A stretch of 64,000 bases of DNA from Cylindrospermopsis curvispora GIHE-G1. GTDB lineage: Bacteria; Cyanobacteriota; Cyanobacteriia; Cyanobacteriales; Nostocaceae. Made by a program: the position numbers and the translations under genes. Of the stretch, positions 18,170-26,379 are shown in pieces (position 1 is the first letter of the stretch; every line of letters begins with the position of its first letter). The stretch covers positions 3,023,501-3,087,500 of the forward strand of contig NZ_CP060822.1 in the NCBI RefSeq assembly GCF_014489415.1. The letters run 5' to 3'. Under the pieces are notes generated by a model that saw only the letters and a program-made list of their open reading frames with translations, was not told the origin of the DNA and searched no databases.

Positions 18170-18685
18170 TTATCTCTGGGAAATTGCAGAGTTTAATACG
18201 GAGGTGTAATCACTTAAATTGGTGTTATTGCGATACTGACCTAGAATGTTACCATTGCCAGGGGAAATAATAGTAACACTACCTGTTTGTGATTTATTCT
18301 TATCTAGGAAGTCACCCAAACCTAATTTTTTCGCCTTAACTTCTGACTCACGAACCTTGGTTTTATTAGTTACATCAAAGACAATGAAATGTGCTTTTCC
18401 TTGATATTGTTGTTTTAATTGAGAGAGGGTAGGGGCAATATTTTTACACTTAGAGCACCAACTGGCATAAATGTCAACTACCACTGGTTTGCCCTGTAAT
18501 TCCTTGGCTAAGGCTCCCCCAACATTTCTTGCGATATAAGCATTAGCTCTATAGGGACTAGTCTGTTCCCCTGCAATTAACATACCAGCGGAAACATTAA
18601 AGGTACTGGGAATGACCAGGGTAACAGGAATAGCAAAGCTGAGTACGTATAGCCTAGCAGAAAATGAGGTTGATTTCTGAAACAT
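18170..18685 (-). CDS. exported thioredoxin-like protein
   Basis: 171 residues. The N-terminal hydrophobic segment (about 10-40) acts as signal or anchor. A thioredoxin fold follows, with the active-site pair WCSKC in VVDIYASWCSKCKNIAP. AGGAAG precedes the ATG. With the CcdA gene downstream it forms a likely extracytoplasmic disulfide-reducing pathway, functionally like HCF164/TxlA-CcdA; whether it is the true TxlA orthologue is not clear. Confidence 0.85.
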   Translation of the reverse strand: MFQKSTSFSARLYVLSFAIPVTLVIPSTFNVSAGMLIAGEQTSPYRANAYIARNVGGALAKELQGKPVVVDIYASWCSKCKNIAPTLSQLKQQYQGKAHFIVFDVTNKTKVRESEVKAKKLGLGDFLDKNKSQTGSVTIISPGNGNILGQYRNNTNLSDYTSVLNSAISQR

Positions 18686-18861
18686 GGTTAAACTTCCTTT
18701 AGTTAAGGTGGAAAGTTATGTAGTAATTCATAGCAACTCATAGTAAATAGTAACTCATGGAATTCTATTACCCAGTCCCCTTAATATTTCTTAATACAGA
18801 GTAGCGGTAATAGTATAACTAATTACGTGAATAACACTCCATTGCAACAAGTCTAATATCA

Positions 18862-18912
18862 TTGTAGTATGGGTCGAGGAACGAGACCCATGCGGGCGTT
18901 CGGTTTCATATA
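18862..18912 (-). repeat. fragment of the TA-type MITE
   Basis: GTAGTATGGGTCGAGGAACGAGACCCATGCG matches the inner part of the ~118-bp MITE in inverted orientation. It lies just upstream of the IS630 copy. Confidence 0.5.
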
Positions 18913-19028
18913 TTGGTATGATTACTCAGATTTTGTTTACAGCAATTTTCATGTAGTTAAACTCCAAAATAAGATAAGCTATAATAAGGGTAATAAACTA
19001 AAATAGAGTAGAAGTGCTGTCAAATTAT

Positions 19029-19397
19029 ATGCCAAAACCTTATTCAATAGATTTGCGTAATCGCGTGATTGTAGCATGGGTTGCTCGAGAGGGATCTCAA
19101 CGCCAGTTGGCCGAAAGATTCAAGGTCAGCTTATCATTTGTGAGAAATTTAGTACGTCATTATCGTGAAACTGGGCAAGTTGAGCCAAAGCAATGTGGAG
19201 GATATGAAAAGCCTATAATTGCAGGCCAATATTTAAACATGATCAAGTCTTGGCTGGATGAGAAAAATGATTTACTACTTTCAGAATTGTGCGATCGCCT
19301 GAGAGAAACGACGGGCACTAGTGTTAGTATCACAACCATGCATCGAGCCTTAGAAAAGTTGGGTCTACGTCATAAAAAAAAGTCTAAATGCCAGTGA
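19029..19397 (+). CDS. IS630 transposase, N-terminal frame
   Basis: 122 residues from the ATG at 19029 (an in-frame GTG at 19014 is less likely). It contains the helix-turn-helix that binds the element ends (RQLAERFKVSLSFVRNLVRH) and a second helical DNA-binding region ending in LRHKKKSKCQ. The frame closes shortly after a run of eight A (19374-19381), where a slip is needed to reach the catalytic frame. Confidence 0.85.
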   Translation: MPKPYSIDLRNRVIVAWVAREGSQRQLAERFKVSLSFVRNLVRHYRETGQVEPKQCGGYEKPIIAGQYLNMIKSWLDEKNDLLLSELCDRLRETTGTSVSITTMHRALEKLGLRHKKKSKCQ

Positions 19398-19977
19398 ACA
19401 GGAGACTCCACGTGTTCAAGAATTAAGGCATGATTATCGTCGTTGGGTAGATACAGTTGATATTAGAAATTTAGTGTTTTTAGATGAATCGGGGATAAAT
19501 TTAGGGATGTCAAGGTTGTTTGCCAGAAGCCAAGATGGACAAAGAGCAATTGGTAGCGTACCAGGAAACAAGGGCAAAAATATTTCTCTGATTGGTGCTT
19601 TAAATATGGATGGAATTCTGGCAGCAATGACTGTAGAGGGAAGCACAAATACAGAAGTATTTGTCACTTATGTAAATCAGGTTTTAGTACCTCAATTATG
19701 GAAAGGGGCTATTGTTGTTATGGATAATTTAAAGGTTCATTATGCCGAGCGCGTGAGATTGTCAATTGAATCAGTCGGTGCAAAAGTTAAGTTTTTACCC
19801 CCCTATTCTCCAGACTTATCTCCGATAGAATTGTGTTGGTCAAAATTAAAGCAATTTCTCCGTAGTCGGGAGGCACGAACATTAGAAGCCCTAAATGAGG
19901 CCATGACAAGTGCAGTAAATTATATTACAGCAGAGGATGCGCTTAATTGGTTCAATCATTGTGGTTTATTTACATGA
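19381..19977 (+). CDS. IS630 transposase, catalytic DDE frame
   Basis: This +1 frame continues the protein after the A-run (SLNASEQETPRVQELR) and holds the DDE catalytic domain. The first Asp is in VFLDESG, the second in VVMDNLKVH, and the Glu in PPYSPDLSPIELCWSKLK. It has no good start of its own near 19381, so expression as a fusion through slippage on the A-run is the simplest reading. The stop codon lies inside the right inverted repeat. Confidence 0.8.
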   Translation, partial: SLNASEQETPRVQELRHDYRRWVDTVDIRNLVFLDESGINLGMSRLFARSQDGQRAIGSVPGNKGKNISLIGALNMDGILAAMTVEGSTNTEVFVTYVNQVLVPQLWKGAIVVMDNLKVHYAERVRLSIESVGAKVKFLPPYSPDLSPIELCWSKLKQFLRSREARTLEALNEAMTSAVNYITAEDALNWFNHCGLFT

Positions 19978-20152
19978 AAACCGCTGTAAATAAAAGCTAA
20001 CTTAATCAAATTAAATTACATAGGAGTTAACATAAAATAATCATTACAAGTGAAACTGAGGGTCAAAACTAGTAACTTAATAATCGGAAACCCCTACCAC
20101 ATATAGGAAAATCCCTAATTGGCAAAATTATTAAAAATTTTGTAAAAACCTC

Positions 20153-20181
20153 TTTACAAAACTAAATATTTGTCTTAATAT
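20153..20181 (+). promoter_or_regulatory. psbA promoter (sigma-70 type)
   Basis: TTTACA (20153-20158), a 17-bp spacer and TAATAT (20176-20181) make a consensus-like pair that leaves a leader of about 60 nt before the psbA ATG. psbA promoters of this form are strong and light-responsive. Confidence 0.7.
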
Positions 20182-20249
20182 AAGTTCATAAGGTAGAAAC
20201 ACCTACCAGAACATACATAAATCTCTCGTAAAACCGCAATTATAAAACC

Positions 20250-21332
20250 ATGACCACTGCCATTCAACAGCGCCAAAGCGCCAACGTATGGGATCGCTTC
20301 TGTGAATTTATCACCAGCACCAACAACCGCCTCTATATTGGCTGGTTCGGGGTGTTAATGATCCCCACCCTTCTCGCAGCTACTACTTGCTTCATCATTG
20401 CTTTTATTGCTGCTCCCCCCGTGGACATCGACGGTATCCGCGAACCCGTAGCTGGTTCCCTAATGTACGGTAACAACATCATCTCCGGTGCTGTAGTTCC
20501 TTCCTCCAACGCCATTGGCTTGCACTTCTACCCCATTTGGGAAGCTGCATCCTTAGATGAATGGTTATACAACGGTGGTCCTTACCAACTAGTAATTTTC
20601 CACTTCTTGATTGGTGTAGCCTGCTACCTAGGTCGTGAATGGGAACTATCCTTCCGGTTAGGCATGCGTCCTTGGATTTGCGTAGCATTCTCCGCTCCTT
20701 TGGCAGCAGCTACCGCAGTATTCTTAATCTACCCCATCGGACAAGGTTCATTCTCTGATGGTATGCCCTTAGGTATCTCTGGAACCTTCAACTTCATGAT
20801 TGTGTTCCAAGCAGAGCATAACATTCTCATGCACCCCTTCCACATGTTAGGAGTAGCAGGTGTATTCGGTGGTAGCTTGTTCAGCGCTATGCACGGTTCC
20901 TTGGTAACATCTTCCTTAGTAAGAGAAACAACCGAAACCGAGTCTCAGAACTATGGTTACAAGTTCGGACAAGAGGAAGAAACCTACAACATCGTAGCAG
21001 CACACGGTTACTTCGGACGCTTGATATTCCAATATGCTTCATTCAACAACAGCCGTTCACTGCACTTCTTCTTGGCAGCATGGCCAGTAGTAGGAATCTG
21101 GTTTACAGCACTGGGTGTAAGCACCATGGCATTCAACCTGAATGGATTCAACTTCAACCAATCCATCATTGATTCTCAAGGACGCGTAATCGGTACATGG
21201 GCTGACGTAATCAACCGTGCTAACCTAGGTATGGAAGTAATGCACGAGCGTAACGCCCACAACTTCCCCTTAGACCTAGCTGCTGGTGAAGTAGCACCTG
21301 TAGCATTAACCGCCCCCGCAATCAACGGTTAA
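20250..21332 (+). CDS. psbA: photosystem II D1 protein (Glu130 form)
   Basis: 360 residues, full length. D1 is the reaction-centre subunit carrying P680, pheophytin, the QB site and most ligands of the Mn4CaO5 cluster. Key residues are present: Tyr161 (YZ), Asp170, His190, His198, Ser264 at the QB/herbicide site, and His332, Glu333, Asp342 and Ala344, with cleavage expected after Ala344. Residue 130 is Glu (LGREWELS), the variant typical of D1:2, the high-light isoform. Such genomes normally carry several psbA copies. A terminator follows at 21352. Confidence 0.98.
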   Translation: MTTAIQQRQSANVWDRFCEFITSTNNRLYIGWFGVLMIPTLLAATTCFIIAFIAAPPVDIDGIREPVAGSLMYGNNIISGAVVPSSNAIGLHFYPIWEAASLDEWLYNGGPYQLVIFHFLIGVACYLGREWELSFRLGMRPWICVAFSAPLAAATAVFLIYPIGQGSFSDGMPLGISGTFNFMIVFQAEHNILMHPFHMLGVAGVFGGSLFSAMHGSLVTSSLVRETTETESQNYGYKFGQEEETYNIVAAHGYFGRLIFQYASFNNSRSLHFFLAAWPVVGIWFTALGVSTMAFNLNGFNFNQSIIDSQGRVIGTWADVINRANLGMEVMHERNAHNFPLDLAAGEVAPVALTAPAING

Positions 21333-21390
21333 TAATCAATACTGGTAAATGAAAAGCTCCTCACCTAGTGTGGGGCTTTTTTTATGGGGA
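21312..21390 (+). repeat. 79-bp direct repeat, left copy (psbA 3' end plus terminator)
   Basis: This stretch, from the last codons of psbA through its terminator, recurs at 22763-22841 with about four mismatches. The two copies bracket the nucleotidyltransferase cassette. Confidence 0.9.
21352..21384 (+). terminator. psbA rho-independent terminator
   Basis: AAAAGCTCC and GGGGCTTTT pair around TCACCTAGTGT and end in seven T. Confidence 0.85.
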
Positions 21391-21470
21391 GTGCTTCGCG
21401 ATCTCCCGTAGGGAGTGCTTTGCAATCGCCTCTTTAACTTCGGTGGGTCCCAACTGGTTAATATTCCAAT

Positions 21471-21499
21471 TAGCTCCTCACGTAGTGGGAGACTTTTTT
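21471..21499 (+). terminator. degenerate second terminator-like hairpin
   Basis: AGCTCC-TCACGTAGT-GGGAG followed by CTTTTTT is a decayed relative of the psbA terminator just upstream. It suggests more than one duplication of this region. Confidence 0.5.
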
Positions 21500-21576
21500 C
21501 ATAACTGGCAATTATGGCAAATAAATTTGCGATTTGCGAATATAGAATAAAATGTAGATTCATCGAAAATCTCGTC

Positions 21577-22086
21577 ATGCTAAAACCTCAAGATATCGTT
21601 GTCTTGCTGAAAGTACACAACTTAAAAAACTCAGAATGGACTTATAACCAGCTTGGCACTGCATTACACATTAGTCCTTCGGAAGTTTATGCTGGTCTCA
21701 AAAGATGTCAGTCCAGTGGGTTGTATGATTGGTCTACTAGAAAAGTGAAAAACCATTCTTTGCTTGAATTCCTCATTCACGGACTGAAATACGTATTTCC
21801 TGAAAAACCTGGTCCTTTAACGAGGGGAATTGCTACTGCACATTCAGCAGAACCATTAAAAAATTTACTGAATGTCAATTCTACCGATATCTACGTATGG
21901 AGTGATCCACAGGGAACTGTGAGAGGACAAAGTATTACCCCATTATATAAATCTGTTCCTGCTGCAGTAAAAAATGACCCAGAACTCTATGAGTTGTTGA
22001 GTTTGGTGGATGCAATTCGGGTTGGTCGTGCGCGAGAACAAAATCTCGCTAGTCAAGAGCTAGAAAAGAAACTGACAATCAGATGA
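21577..22086 (+). CDS. winged-helix antitoxin-like protein of a nucleotidyltransferase module
   Basis: 169 residues from the ATG at 21577; an upstream in-frame ATG at 21514 lies close to a terminator. The N-terminus has a helix-turn-helix pattern (WTYNQLGTALHISPSEVYAG, about residues 23-42); the rest is not recognised. It overlaps the next gene by ATGA, so the two are translationally coupled. The pairing of a DNA-binding protein with a DUF1814/AbiEii-like nucleotidyltransferase fits a toxin-antitoxin operon, in which this protein would be antitoxin and autorepressor; that role is inferred from arrangement. Confidence 0.65.
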   Translation: MLKPQDIVVLLKVHNLKNSEWTYNQLGTALHISPSEVYAGLKRCQSSGLYDWSTRKVKNHSLLEFLIHGLKYVFPEKPGPLTRGIATAHSAEPLKNLLNVNSTDIYVWSDPQGTVRGQSITPLYKSVPAAVKNDPELYELLSLVDAIRVGRAREQNLASQELEKKLTIR

Positions 22087-22757
22087 ATGAACAAGTACAA
22101 ATGCTTGAAAAGGCGGCAAAATTACTTGCCGCATTAAATAAAAAAATAGTTTTTATAGGTGGGGCAACAATATCACTATATCTTGACGAAATTTCTGCTA
22201 TTGATGCCCGTCCTACGAATGATGTAGATTGCGTTATCAATATTACTCCTCGTAATAAATACTATCTTTTTGAAGAAGAGCTACGTCAAATTGGACTTGA
22301 ACAGGATAAAGGTAAAGTTATATGTCGTTGGCGGTATCAGGAATTAATATTAGATATAATGCCAGACGATACTTCTATCCTTGGTTTTAGCAATTCTTGG
22401 TACAAGCCAGGAATAAAAAAATCAATTATTTATACTTTTCCAAGTAGTCAAAAAATAAATATTTTCCCGGTAACTTATCTTTTAGCTTCAAAAATTGAGG
22501 CATTTAATAGTCGAGGAAATCGCAATTTCTATACTAGTCATGATTTAGAGGATATTGTTTTACTCCTGGATGGCTGTCCTAATTTAGAACAAGAAATAGA
22601 ACAGGGAGATATAAAAGTCAAGAAGTTTATAAAAACATGGATTAAAACTGAATTTGAAAACCTTTTAGAAATAGCTCCTAGTCAACTTTCATTTGCATCA
22701 AAAAATGCTGGTCGTGACCAATTAATTTTGAATCTAATTCAAAGGTTAGCACAATAA
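22083..22757 (+). CDS. nucleotidyltransferase (AbiEii/DUF1814-like), putative toxin
   Basis: 224 residues. The nucleotidyltransferase core is visible as VFIGGATISLYL followed by the Asp-x-Asp metal site in ARPTNDVDCVI, then the third acidic position in ELILDIMPDD. This is the DNA polymerase beta-like fold of AbiEii/MenT toxins, which block translation by transferring nucleotides to tRNA or other targets; activity here is untested. It is coupled to the HTH gene by a 4-bp overlap, and its only visible terminator is the duplicated psbA terminator. Confidence 0.7.
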   Translation: MNEQVQMLEKAAKLLAALNKKIVFIGGATISLYLDEISAIDARPTNDVDCVINITPRNKYYLFEEELRQIGLEQDKGKVICRWRYQELILDIMPDDTSILGFSNSWYKPGIKKSIIYTFPSSQKINIFPVTYLLASKIEAFNSRGNRNFYTSHDLEDIVLLLDGCPNLEQEIEQGDIKVKKFIKTWIKTEFENLLEIAPSQLSFASKNAGRDQLILNLIQRLAQ

Positions 22758-22762
22758 TTAAT

Positions 22763-22841
22763 GCTCCCGCAATCAACGGTTAATAACAAATACTGGTAAA
22801 TGAAAAGCTCCTCACCTAGTGGGGGGCTTTTTTTATGGGGA
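22763..22841 (+). repeat. 79-bp direct repeat, right copy of the psbA 3' end
   Basis: Starts with GCTCCCGCAATCAACGGTTA, which still encodes PAING-stop in relic form, and runs through the terminator. The sequence before it is not psbA-like, so only the tail was duplicated or retained. Confidence 0.9.
22802..22836 (+). terminator. duplicated psbA-type terminator
   Basis: AAAAGCTCC-TCACCTAGT-GGGGGGCTTTTTTT. It ends the nucleotidyltransferase operon, and its T-run overlaps the stop codon of the convergent gene at 22833. Confidence 0.8.
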
Positions 22842-23492
22842 GACATCAGGGATAGTTTCATCCCCAACTGTTGCGCCTTTTTGACTTAATAGAGTTCCTC
22901 TGAACTTATTGGGTTTCCCGCACTGGGAACAAAATACAAGTAAATTTTCCATTCCTACAAGCACAGACACTTCGTCTTCATATCCACAAGAGCATTCCCA
23001 CTTAATTAAATTTATATCGCCCTTTAGAGTAAATTTGTAGGGGCGTTTAAAGATATAGAATTTCTCTTTCTTTTTGTATTGTGTCTTTTCATCAGGCAAT
23101 GATTCTACATTTGGTTCTCCTACCTCCTGGTCTTTTAGCAGAGTAGTTTCGACCGGTTGTGTAACATCTGGTTGAGTTGATGGAATCATTTCAATAGGTA
23201 ATGCTACCTCCCTGTCTTTTGGGGGAGTCATAACCACTGAGGGTATTTCAACTGGGGGTGTAACATCCCGAGGTGGTGGTGGAGCTAGAACCACAGGTGA
23301 TGCTTTTTGAGATTTTTTTCTTGCAGCTTTTTGGGGGGTAGCCTTTTTATTTTCCTCAGCAGGTGGAATAATCTCATCAGGATTAGATTCCACTGGAGGG
23401 GGAGCAGCAGTTTTCCTAACCACAGATATTATTTGCAGTTTTGTTTCCTGCTTTGGCTCTTCTTTCTTTGGTACTTGCTGTTTACGTGGCAT
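22833..23492 (-). CDS. proline-rich hypothetical protein with C-terminal zinc ribbon
   Basis: 219 residues from the ATG at 23492, with an AAGGAG site just upstream; the GTG at 23498 overlaps that site and is unlikely. Residues 1-130 are Lys/Pro/Glu-rich and disordered. The C-terminal 70 residues hold a zinc-ribbon pattern, CSCGYED about 21 residues before FCSQCGK. I do not recognise the family. The last residues (DVSP-stop) are encoded by or next to the duplicated psbA tail, so this end may have been reshaped by that event. Confidence 0.6.
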   Translation of the reverse strand: MPRKQQVPKKEEPKQETKLQIISVVRKTAAPPPVESNPDEIIPPAEENKKATPQKAARKKSQKASPVVLAPPPPRDVTPPVEIPSVVMTPPKDREVALPIEMIPSTQPDVTQPVETTLLKDQEVGEPNVESLPDEKTQYKKKEKFYIFKRPYKFTLKGDINLIKWECSCGYEDEVSVLVGMENLLVFCSQCGKPNKFRGTLLSQKGATVGDETIPDVSP

Positions 23493-23589
23493 AGTCACTC
23501 CTTTGGCATACCCCTATTATACATTAGCCCTAGTTTCTTGGTTTGGGAGACAATAGCTATACTGATAAAAAACTCACCCATCCCATGAG

Positions 23590-24708
23590 ATGAACCGCAA
23601 AAAACTTACCCAACTAATCACTATTGCAATTCTTGTCACCTTTATTACCATATTCTATCCATTTATTACTATTGCCCTAACTACCAAAGAAATCGGCGCG
23701 ATCGCTGAAAGGGTGACTGTTCGCCTTAGCGGTCCCGACCAAGGTTCAGGTGTAATTATCAATAAAAATGGTAACACTTACACAGTATTAACCAATTCCC
23801 ATGTTTTTCAGTATAAAGGCGCATTTGAAATTATCACCTACGATGGGAGAAAATACCAATCAAATAACGTAACAGAAATACCTAATCTTGATTTAGCCAC
23901 CCTTCAATTTAACAGTGACCAAAAATATCAAGTAGTGGCATTGGGTGACTCTAATACTGTAACCATAGGGCAGGTAGTTTATATTAGTGGGTTTCCTTCT
24001 AAACAAGACTTTACCTTTAGATTTGATGGAATCTCCCGGATTTTAAAAAAACCAAGAGACGGGGGATATAGCTTGGTATATAGAATAGGAGCATTAAAAG
24101 GAATGAGTGGAGGTCCCATCCTAGATGAGAATGGTAAATTAGTAGGTATTCATGGGCTAACCCACAGTCAAAGCCTAGGAGATGGACGCGGTACACCAGA
24201 AGAATATGGAATTCCACTTCAGACCTTTTTAAATGCACCACCCCCCACCCCGAGCAGGTACAAAAGATTAGAAACCTTGTTGAAAGCTCAAGACTTTAGA
24301 GAAGCAGATTTAGAAACAGACGAAGTAATGTTAGCAGTAGCTAACAGACAAAGCAAAGGTTGGTTGAGAATAGAAGATGCAGAAAATTTTCCCTGTAAGG
24401 AATTGCGCACCATTGACAATCTGTGGTTAAAATATAGTCAGGGTAAATTTGGTATATCTGTCCAACAAGAAATATACAAAAACCTGGGAGGAACAAAACA
24501 ATATGATGAGAATGTATGGAGATCCTTCGGAGACAGGGTGGGATGGAGAAAACAAGGTTCATGGCTCTATTACTTCGATTTAAACTTTTCATCATTTTCA
24601 TTATCCGCACCCACGGGTCAACTCCCGGTTGGGTGGGGGTTAGCGGCTGATGCTGCATATAATTCGTCTCCTTCCCTCCTGTCAAGACATGCAGAGTGTA
24701 ACCCATAA
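23590..24708 (+). CDS. exported trypsin-like serine protease fused to a GUN4 domain
   Basis: 372 residues. An N-terminal hydrophobic signal/anchor (about 8-31) is followed by an S1-type protease domain (about 35-210). The triad is His71 (LTNSHVF), Asp101 (NLDLATL) and Ser173 (GMSGGP). From about 217 to 355 there is a GUN4-type domain (LETLLKAQDFREADLETDEV ... WLRIEDAENFPC ... FGDRVGW). GUN4 binds porphyrins and, in chlorophyll synthesis, stimulates Mg-chelatase. This fusion suggests a protease regulated by tetrapyrroles outside the cytoplasm, but that is inference. Confidence 0.88.
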   Translation: MNRKKLTQLITIAILVTFITIFYPFITIALTTKEIGAIAERVTVRLSGPDQGSGVIINKNGNTYTVLTNSHVFQYKGAFEIITYDGRKYQSNNVTEIPNLDLATLQFNSDQKYQVVALGDSNTVTIGQVVYISGFPSKQDFTFRFDGISRILKKPRDGGYSLVYRIGALKGMSGGPILDENGKLVGIHGLTHSQSLGDGRGTPEEYGIPLQTFLNAPPPTPSRYKRLETLLKAQDFREADLETDEVMLAVANRQSKGWLRIEDAENFPCKELRTIDNLWLKYSQGKFGISVQQEIYKNLGGTKQYDENVWRSFGDRVGWRKQGSWLYYFDLNFSSFSLSAPTGQLPVGWGLAADAAYNSSPSLLSRHAECNP

Positions 24709-24790
24709 AGGTTTGATAGTATTGTTAACTTTTGTAAATAACAAGAAATTAACGAAACCTTGCTAGTTCCAGGGTTTCGGATACCTGGTA

Positions 24791-25096
24791 CTATTTATTT
24801 TTAGGATTAGGTGTATAACAATTTGCCTTGACAAATATTGTTGCTGCCTTTATTATTTCCTTATTAGTTATGTCTAACTCATCCCAAAAAAGCTTTAGCT
24901 GTCCTGGTGATGTTCCCTTCTTTTTTTGATTTGGTTTCATCCCGGCTAAAAGTTTACTCCCCCATCGGTTTTTTTCTACCTTTTTCGGTTGAGGACGATA
25001 TTTTTGACAAAATCCTTTATAAATGTTTGCACACTCATCTAAAGTTTTTCCTAACGCTAAAAAGGCTGGATGCCATGTTGTTACCCCATCACTACT
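24791..25096 (-). pseudogene. C-terminal remnant of an IS200-like (RAYT/Y1) transposase
   Basis: A 95-codon minus-strand frame reads WHPAFLALGKTLDECANIYK and ends FVKANCYTPNPKNK-stop. The HPAFLALG and ANIYKGF patterns are those of the C-terminal part of REP-associated tyrosine transposases. The catalytic HUH and Tyr regions are missing, cut off where the hairpin-repeat sequence starts at about 25093. RAYTs mobilise palindromic repeats, which makes its location at the edge of the repeat forest notable. Confidence 0.65.
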
Positions 25097-25245
25097 GATT
25101 CATCCTTTGACGGAAAACGTTTACCGTCAATCTTTTATCAAACGGGAACCGAACATGAAACGTCCCTAGAGGAGAGCGATCTCCCATAGGGAGTGCTGCG
25201 CAATCGCCCATAGGGAGTGTGATGCGATCGCCAGTTTACAATCCA
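25093..25245 (+). repeat. start of the hairpin-repeat region (R2 and R1 units)
   Basis: Holds one R2 unit (arms TTGACGG and CCGTCAA around AAACGTTT, then AAACGGGAACCGAACATGAA) and several R1 hairpins (GATCTCCCATAGGGAG followed by TGCTGCGCAATCGCCC). The families are described under 27074-28102. Confidence 0.8.
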
Positions 25246-25376
25246 GATGAAGTAAGAGCTTAAAGTGCGACCTGAAGGTGAACTAAGTGAATTATCGATA
25301 AACTGCGTTACATTTCATTAACTCACCTTATCTGATTCTCCCTAAAGTATAATCAAAGAAACAGCAAAATCAGATT

Positions 25377-25616
25377 ATGAACTTAGATACAATTAAACAA
25401 GATATTGCGTCTCTTCCTCCCTATGCACAACAAATCATAATCGAACTTGTAGAAGTTCTGAAAAAACGCTATCCTCTTAATCAACAACGAACTTCAGAAA
25501 ATTCCTTGCAAGACTGGTCAGACTTTATCGGTTGTATAGAAGCTGAAACAGACCTCTCAAAAAACTATAAAAACTATTTAGATACTGAACTTAATCAAAA
25601 ATATGATCATAGTTGA
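25377..25616 (+). CDS. VapB/DUF2281-like antitoxin
   Basis: 79 residues, starting MNLDTIKQDIASLPPYAQQI, the start pattern of small antitoxins paired with PIN toxins. A TATAAT lies at 25348-25353, about 24 bp before the ATG. It overlaps the PIN gene by 14 bp. The C-terminal part (DWSDFIGCIEAETDLSKNYK) probably wraps the toxin. It would bind and neutralise the downstream nuclease and repress the operon. Confidence 0.75.
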   Translation: MNLDTIKQDIASLPPYAQQIIIELVEVLKKRYPLNQQRTSENSLQDWSDFIGCIEAETDLSKNYKNYLDTELNQKYDHS

Positions 25617-26028
25617 TACAGGCTTTTGGTTAGCTCTTGCTAATAAACAAGATGCAGTTCATATAGCCGCCAAAAAAAGATTTCAAGATTTAGCTAATCA
25701 GCAATTTATTACAACCTGGTGCGTCGTTACGGAGACTTGCTATTTATTACAAAAAAGAGTAGGAGTGGATGCTCCAAAAATCTTTATTAATAAAATTTCC
25801 ACAGGAAAACTACAAATCTTTGATCTGAAACAAAATCATTGCCAGCGTATTGAAGAACTGATAGAAAAATATCAAGATTTGCCGATGGATTTGGCCGATG
25901 CTTCTCTCGTTATTCTGGCAGAACAACTAGGTCATGGGCGAATTTTGTCAGTTGATTATCGAGATTTTAACACCTATCGCTGGAAAAATACAGAACCATT
26001 TGATAACCTCTTTCAGGAATTTTTATGA
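25603..26028 (+). CDS. PIN-domain RNase toxin (VapC family)
   Basis: 141 residues with the acidic residues of PIN ribonucleases: Asp5 (IIVDTGFWLAL), Glu44 (VVTETCYLL), Asp96 and Asp99 (PMDLADASL) and Asp118 (LSVDYRDF). VapC toxins cleave tRNA or rRNA when released from their antitoxin. It is coupled to the antitoxin by overlap, and hairpin repeats begin about 10 bp after its stop. Confidence 0.88.
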   Translation: MIIVDTGFWLALANKQDAVHIAAKKRFQDLANQQFITTWCVVTETCYLLQKRVGVDAPKIFINKISTGKLQIFDLKQNHCQRIEELIEKYQDLPMDLADASLVILAEQLGHGRILSVDYRDFNTYRWKNTEPFDNLFQEFL

Positions 26029-26039
26029 TGTAGTGCAGT

Positions 26040-26379
26040 CACCATAAATGCTATCTTGCAATTGCGATCTCCCAAAGGGAGTGCTGCGCGATCGCCCATA
26101 GAGAATGCTTAGCAATCGCCCTCCAAATATCCCCACCCCCTTGAAATAACTGATTTATCCTTTGACGAAAAACGTTTACCGTCAATGTTTTCCCAAATGG
26201 GAACCGAATATGAAATGCACCTAGATGAGAGCGATCGCCCATTGAGAATGTAATGCGATCTCCCAAAGGGAGTGCTGCGCAATCGCCCCTCAACACATTC
26301 AGGTTTTTCCCTTGAGAAGAAGGTGCGGAGAATTATTAAATGCGATCTCGCGAGTGCGAGTGCTTCGCAATCGCACGTT
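26040..26379 (+). repeat. hairpin-repeat block upstream of pentapeptide cassette A
   Basis: R1 hairpins alternate with one R2 unit (26123-26240) and an R3 unit (26290-26340). The stretch 26070-26295 is nearly identical to parts of 27760-27920 and 31330-31530, showing segmental copying. Confidence 0.85.

Larger units (their letters stand above)
18938..19988 (+). mobile_element. IS630-family insertion sequence, copy 1 (apparently complete)
   Basis: About 1.05 kb. The left end TTTACAGCAATTTTCATGTA (18936 on) matches the reverse complement of the right end (19969-19990), giving ~20-bp terminal inverted repeats. TA dinucleotides at 18938-18939 and 19987-19988 fit the TA target preference of IS630/Tc1. 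The two overlapping reading frames listed next encode the transposase. A second, defective copy lies at 36912-37676. Confidence 0.85.

Noticed and set aside
20333-20688. Antisense ORFs inside psbA
   Set aside because: 60-69 aa shadows of a highly biased coding sequence; nothing supports their translation.
24907-25098. 63-aa plus-strand ORF
   Set aside because: Shadow of the minus-strand RAYT remnant, which reads as a recognisable transposase C-terminus.
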